Source: Ceratobasidium sp. AG-K (lineage: Eukaryota > Basidiomycota > Agaricomycetes > Cantharellales > Ceratobasidiaceae). Taken from it: a stretch of 64,000 bases of DNA. The stretch lies in the NCBI GenBank assembly GCA_037039685.1, contig JAWNGF010000004.1, positions 682,001-746,000 on the forward strand. The letters run 5' to 3'. Position numbers and translations under genes: made by a program. This document shows positions 59,362 to 64,000 of this stretch, in pieces. The notes beneath the pieces are model-generated. The model saw only the letters and a program-made list of their open reading frames with translations. It was not told the DNA's origin and searched no databases. Within the stretch, counting starts at the first letter, position 1, and every line of letters begins with the position of its first letter.

Positions 59362-60436
59362 ATGGCCCTCGTCGAAACTGCCATCAACTACTTTACCCCT
59401 CCCGCCGACGGTTCCAAGCCGTACCAATGGACCACGGCCAACCACCCCGGCGGAGGTCCCATGAGGGTAAGCATTACCTACTCGCTCGAGCCGGCCTAAC
59501 TTTTCCTGCAGAACTGGGAGCCCACCAGCCACAGCGTCCGCGTGGAAAACGTCCGTGGGCGCGAGAACTCGGGCGAGTTTACGCTCGACGACTCGGGGTT
59601 CGAATTCCACCGAATTCCGAACCGGGCACCCATCTCTTTTGACAATGACGAAGAGATCCGGACCAAGTATTATCAAGAGAGTATTGATAATATCAAGAAC
59701 CTTACCGGGGCTTCCCGGGTCGTGATTTTCGATCACAGTAAGTCTCATGCACGGTAAAAGATCTCGCCTGACGTATGTCTAGCCCTAAGGAAGCCTCGGC
59801 CGGCCGGAACGCCAGAGACACCAGAGAACCGGTCGCCTGTCAAGTTGGCACATGTGGATCAGGTGGGTTAACCGGGCGATCAATGCGCATATACTCACCT
59901 CCTTTCAGACGGCCGAATCCGCCACTCGACGCGTGCACCTGCACCTCCCCGAGTCGGACGTACCTGCGCTCCTGTCCAAGCGATTCCAGATCATCAACCT
60001 CTGGCGGCCGATTGAAAACCCGGCTTGGCAGTTCCCCCTCGCGCTATGCGACTTCCGGACCGTCGCCAACCAAGAGGGCGGGGATTTCGTTCCCTCGACC
60101 CTCAAGTATCTCGATCGTGATGGCGAGACATTGGCTGTCAAATTTAATCCCGAGCACAAGTGGAAGTACTTGGCGGGTATGACGCCAGACGAGATTGTCC
60201 TGATCAAGTGGTAAGTTTGTGTTTAATCGTGTGATGATGGTACTCATGTGCTTTAGCTTTGACTCGACTCCTAACAAGAGTGTTGCGACGTTTACGCCGC
60301 ATACAGCCATTGACGAGTGAGTGTCTTGTGCTATCTAGCAGGTGGTTGCTTATGGTATACTTGCAGTCCCACCACCCCCCCGGATGCTCCGCACCGCCAG
60401 TCCATCGAGCTTCGAGCGCTTGTGTTCTACGACTAA
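59362..60436 (+). CDS. CmcJ/AsaB-like oxidase (putative desaturase/hydroxylase), copy 2
   Basis: Six exons: 59362-59466, 59512-59737, 59783-59862, 59909-60210, 60257-60316 and 60367-60436. The protein starts MALVETAINYFTPPADGSKP and includes RVENVRGRENSGEFTLDDSG, GFEFHRIPN, ASRVVIFDHTLRKPRPAGTP, LAHVDQT, SKRFQIINLWRPIENPAW, PLALCDFRTV, LKYLDRDGETLAVKF, HKWKYLAGMTPDEIVLIK, TFTPHTAID and QSIELRALVFYD. Spliced length is about 281 residues. HVD plus a later His could bind iron (inference). It is the close paralogue of 41576-42595 on the opposite strand, 17 kb away. The local repeat CGCATATAC lies in its third intron (59886). Confidence 0.88.
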
Positions 60437-61322
60437 TCAGATACTAAGCTTTGGGTCGCATATTGCTTGCATAATTTTGGATGTAATTTAGGCTGGCGTT
60501 AGACTTGCTTCAGAATAAATTTAATGTTATGACGTCACGAGTAAATTTCCACAGAAAGGGTCCGTACAAAGCTCGAACGTCCGACCATGATCTAGCCTGT
60601 CAAGCTGTTTGGAGGTCAATTGCCGGACCAGGCAATCATAACACACGCTCCCGGAAACCTACAGGAAGTACCTAGGTACTTGGGCAAAACCATCTGATCC
60701 ACTATCACTCGGGATTACAGCTTCTTGGGTGCTGCCCTGATACACTACCCAAGGTCACGGTGATTCATGAGCCTTATACGGTCGTAGAACGGGCTACCTG
60801 TGACGTGTATAGAATTGATTGGTCAGTGGTCCACTAGTGGCCTGGCCCGGGCTGGGGACCTTGCTATGCTGCGGCTCTACAGCGCGAGTCGAGCCCCATA
60901 CATGTACCTACGTACAATTCTCGCGGAGCACATCCGCAACATATTTTGTTGCTCGCATCTCCCTCCATCTTATTAGGATTGCACATCGTCGAGAGCAATT
61001 GCTGAATTCGGGATATCATGAGTGTCACATGTGTGAACTCTTGGACTGTCAGAAAAATGGCGCTGATTTCAAATTGAATTTAGCCTGTGGAGAGAAGGTA
61101 ACGATCCAACGAACGTGTGCTCGTTTGTCCAGCTCCCTCCTAAATCACCTACTAGACTTCGCCGAGGTTTATTTATCTTGAATTGAACATGGTTACGAAC
61201 CACGAGAACTTGGTCGGGCAAACCTGGGCTTTTCTGAAGCTTGGGCAGTGTATTCACGGAAAACCATGACACAACGGCTTAGATACACTCAACAGACAAG
61301 TACTAGACTGCTTATGGAAAGG
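60437..61322. other. Intergenic between convergent genes
   Basis: The AT-richer stretch has no supported gene; a 120-codon frame at 60819 lacks any motif. Nothing recognisable. Confidence 0.35.
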
Positions 61323-61952
61323 CTATTTGATCTCTAGGAGCTCAACCTCGAAAATCAAGGTTGAGTTTCCTGGGATAACTGGTGGGTATCCTCCAGCGCC
61401 ATAGCCCTGCAAAACAATATTGAGAACCCAGAAAGAATAATAATAGGTAAAATACCATTTCAGGGGGAATAGTAATTCTAGCCTTTTCCCCTCGCGAGAG
61501 TTGTGGGATCGCTAACATTACATATAACCTAAATGAAAACGCCGCGTACAAATGTATAACCCCACTCACCCTCATCCCACCCCTTGATCACCTTTCCGAC
61601 GCCGATCTTGCACTCGAACGGCTTGCCACGATCTCTGCTACTATCGAACTGTGTAGATATGGATATATCAGAGTCATCAACGATCTAAATCGATTATCGG
61701 ACTTGCCTTTGAGCCATCCGCGAGCGTGCCCACATAGTGAATCACGACGGTATCTGTCATTAAGAAAATGAGTTGGCAAAAGGTGAGCAATGCCTGAACA
61801 GCTCCAGTCCATCAATGTACACGCACTTCCTTTCGTTGGGAAGGTCTACAATTATAGTTCGTAACCAATTGTTAGCAAATTGATCAGGCCCGTTATTACA
61901 CGCTGACCTGTCCGTCGCCCTCGCTAAGGCGTTCAATCTTAACTCCGGACAT
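61323..61952 (-). CDS. FPR1: FKBP12-type peptidyl-prolyl isomerase
   Basis: Six exons give about 109 residues, the usual FKBP12 length: [81 protein letters not shown], and [20 protein letters not shown]. The protein ends VELLEIK with TAG at 61325-61323. Ligand-pocket residues of the family (Tyr, Asp of FDSS, Val-Ile of VIKGW, Trp, Tyr of GYGAGG) are kept. It isomerises Xaa-Pro bonds and, in other fungi, is the binding protein for rapamycin and FK506. The intron after GSK (61705-61648 approx.) is GC-AG with AAG|GCAAGT. All others are GT-AG. Confidence 0.92.
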
Positions 61953-62894
61953 TTTATTCAAAGTTACTGTCTTGGAGAATGGGATATGGTGGATCAGCAG
62001 CTGATTCACCGCGATCGGATTGGCTATATATACTATGAAGCCCGGATATCGCAATACGATCACCCACGTGCCATATGCCACGTTTGGGCATTTTCAAACG
62101 CTGACTCCTCCATCCCAACCTGCCTTAATTTGTACTCCATAGTCACCTCCGTGGCAGGTTTGGTATTTGCGTGGTTTCAACTCGATAAATACGTACTGAT
62201 AATAACCAAACTTCTGGGGGAGCGTTCAGTGCAGCGTCACTCTCATACTCTTTCGTTTTGATATCGCAGGTATTGGATCAAATTATCGCGGGTGTATGAG
62301 TTTTCGGTAGGTTTCTCGGGTCAACCTCTTGGTCTGGCGCTGGCATGGCGCTGGGTATAAGATACATCCTCAAGGGCGTCACATCCGCCCAGTCCGATAT
62401 TGAGTCTTTCTTCCCCTCTATAAACAGTAAAGGCGGAGCATATATCTACGCAAAATCTAACTTATACTACTTAATTTAAGGCATGTTTGCCGAAGCCTGC
62501 GGATGCATATAGACCAGACTCAGCTGTTGGGTAAGACGGGCTCCCGCTCCATCTCACTGCACGCGCTCACGTGATCACATCCCGTTGTCGCGCTCTCTAC
62601 CACCTCCCGACTCGCGTTCCAGAATTTCTTTCGCGGTCGCCCTCCCTTTACGTTTCTCCCCCTTTTTCGCCTTCCCTAGCGGTTTGAGCTGAGCTCAACG
62701 ACCCGACCCGCGGGTGTGCTATTGCGTCTCCGCGCCCTGGTCTTACGCCGCGTGCCTTTACACCAGGTGTCCCACCCCACCGGCCTCTGGCCAAGACTCT
62801 CATTCCGCATTCTCTTCATTCATTGCATATTCTCTAAAATTTAAATCGCGGCCATTTCTCTCCCGCATCTAGCTCTGCGTCTGAGGGCTAAGTG
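61953..62894. other. FPR1 upstream region and a pyrimidine-rich stretch
   Basis: From about 62560 to 62860 the plus strand is pyrimidine-rich (CTCTCTACCACCTCCC, TTTCTCCCCCTTTTTCGCC), like promoter/5'-leader DNA of fungal genes, but no intact gene follows. A CACGTGATCAC box lies at 62568-62578. No open frame is supported. Confidence 0.4.
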
Positions 62895-63170
62895 TAGTAT
62901 GTTGGAAGTATTTGACGGGCATGACACCAGATGAGATCTGTCTGAACCAAGCGGTAGGGTCGGGGATGATTGGGTGAATGCAGTATGCCTTAGCTTTGAA
63001 TTGACTCCTAACAAGAACCTCGTGACGCATACGCCTCATATAGCTATTAACGAGTGAGTGTTGTGGTTTACCGAACTGATGGGCTACTGGTATACCTGCC
63101 AGTTTACGCCCCTCCCAATGCTCCAGACCGCCAGTCTGTCGAAATCTGTGCTCTTGTGTTCTAAGACTCA
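62895..63170 (+). pseudogene. Truncated CmcJ/AsaB-like gene fragment
   Basis: The sequence matches the C-terminal third of the CmcJ/AsaB-like genes: YLTGMTPDEICL (compare YLAGMTPDEIVL), then SFELTPNKNLVTHTPHIAI (compare STPNKSVATFTPHTAID), an intron remnant, and DRQSVEICALVF with TAA. The donor after the first exon is damaged and the rest of the gene is absent. It is a relic of a third copy. Confidence 0.75.
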
Positions 63171-64000
63171 AGCCTCGTCTACGATACAACTATACTGTAT
63201 CAGGCTGATCGTCTCGCTAAACGAACATAAGATCCTCGTTGCTAATGAATCACGGTCGATATCCAGATGGGGCAATCAAGTCGGGATCATGTGATCAGCA
63301 AACTTGACATTCCGATCGACCACTCTCTTGGTTGTGCAGTTTGAGCCCCCCGCCTAACAAGACAGCTGGAACCCCCTCGACTTTGGTGATACCTACTTCC
63401 ATCAACGCTTCGAGTTGCACCATACTCCAGACTTCTTCCGACCCACGCGATCAAGTTATGCTCACTCATTTATCTTGTGATAGCCCCCGGCGCCCGATGA
63501 CGATTTCATTAACCTCCACGATCCGGCTCCTTGACCGAGGGTCGGTACTTGAGCGAAATTGATGATTCCTAACCCTGAACTTGATCCAACGCGAAGCATT
63601 CGAACAGGTGTTTGAAACCAAACCGGTTTGATCACATTTATTAAGTCATCCTGTGATGATAGCATGCCAGGTAAGTAGTGATTCGGGGTAGCCCAAGACC
63701 TATTTTCATTACAAGCGAATCAGCCTTCTGGGCGGCTGATCCTCGATCCAAATTTTCGCACCGGTGAAAGTTACCAGGGTTTACCACCAAGAGGTATCAC
63801 AACGTCAATTTTATCCCACATGGGACCATAGATCAACTTCAGCAACAATGCTCAAACCTCACGGAGAACCCGGCAGGTTAATGTCATGTTCTCACCTAGA
63901 GTTGATGAATCTTAACTCTAAATGTGGCTTCAAGGAAGCAATACTTGTGTACCAAAATCCAGGTGAAGTACACAGACCCTCGGTATTTGAACACCTTTGC
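63171..64000. other. Right end of the window, nothing supported
   Basis: No feature is supported. A stretch at 63376-63450 reads DFGDTYFHQRFELHHTPDFF on the plus strand without start, splice signals or known relatives; it may be eroded coding DNA. Confidence 0.3.

Noticed and set aside
60819..61181. 120-codon open frame between the CmcJ copy 2 and FPR1
   Set aside because: No motif, no gene-like features, in intergenic DNA.

Overview
The window is nuclear DNA of a filamentous basidiomycete. Genes are broken by many 45-60 nt introns. The content includes tandem cutinases, an F-box gene with a family relic, a TKL kinase ending its activation loop in an agaricomycete manner, a CmcJ/AsaB-like oxidase family and a Bem2-type RhoGAP. 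Together these point to an agaricomycete. A plant-associated Ceratobasidiaceae such as Rhizoctonia is my inference, not proven from the sequence.

Layout. 0-3 kb: the 3' end of a cutinase and a proline-rich unknown gene. 3.3-5.1 kb: a multi-pass membrane protein. 7.1-10.9 kb: a divergent pair, one possible mitochondrial protein and one gene built from repeated phase-1 exons. 11-17.6 kb: a decayed SDR-type dehydrogenase, a Pro/His/Cys-tailed unknown gene, and the better-preserved SDR paralogue. 17.9-20.5 kb: a divergent pair, an unknown gene and IES6 (INO80 complex) whose start codon seems split by an intron. 20.8-27.6 kb: a Bem2-like RasGEF/PH/RhoGAP gene. 28.7-31.2 kb: an F-box relic and an F-box gene. 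31.9-35.4 kb: two tandem cutinases with duplicated promoters. 36.7-38.5 kb: an O-fucosyltransferase-like membrane protein. 39.2-41.5 kb: TAH18. 41.6-42.6 kb: a CmcJ/AsaB-like gene. 42.9-46.3 kb: a Gin4/Cdr2-type kinase. 46.9-59.1 kb: a rearranged array of a DH-BAR-SH3 RhoGEF and a TKL kinase. 59.4-60.4 kb: a second CmcJ/AsaB-like gene. 61.3-62.0 kb: FKBP12. 62.9-63.2 kb: a CmcJ relic.

The most unusual region is 48-59 kb. An intact DH-BAR-SH3 exchange-factor gene (55095-59073) has been duplicated about 6.6 kb to the left. In the left copy its N-terminal half is replaced, in frame, by a TKL protein kinase, giving an apparently intact kinase-RhoGEF chimera. A small relic of the RhoGEF promoter and start lies just upstream of the kinase. 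Between the two copies sit a decayed kinase, a relic joining the RhoGEF promoter to its SH3 end, and a 410-bp TA-flanked MITE. Several genes bear on polarity and cytokinesis (Bem2-like GAP, RhoGEF, Gin4/Cdr2-like kinase), but they are dispersed and I do not claim a functional cluster. Exon limits were read by eye from GT/AG signals and reading frames.
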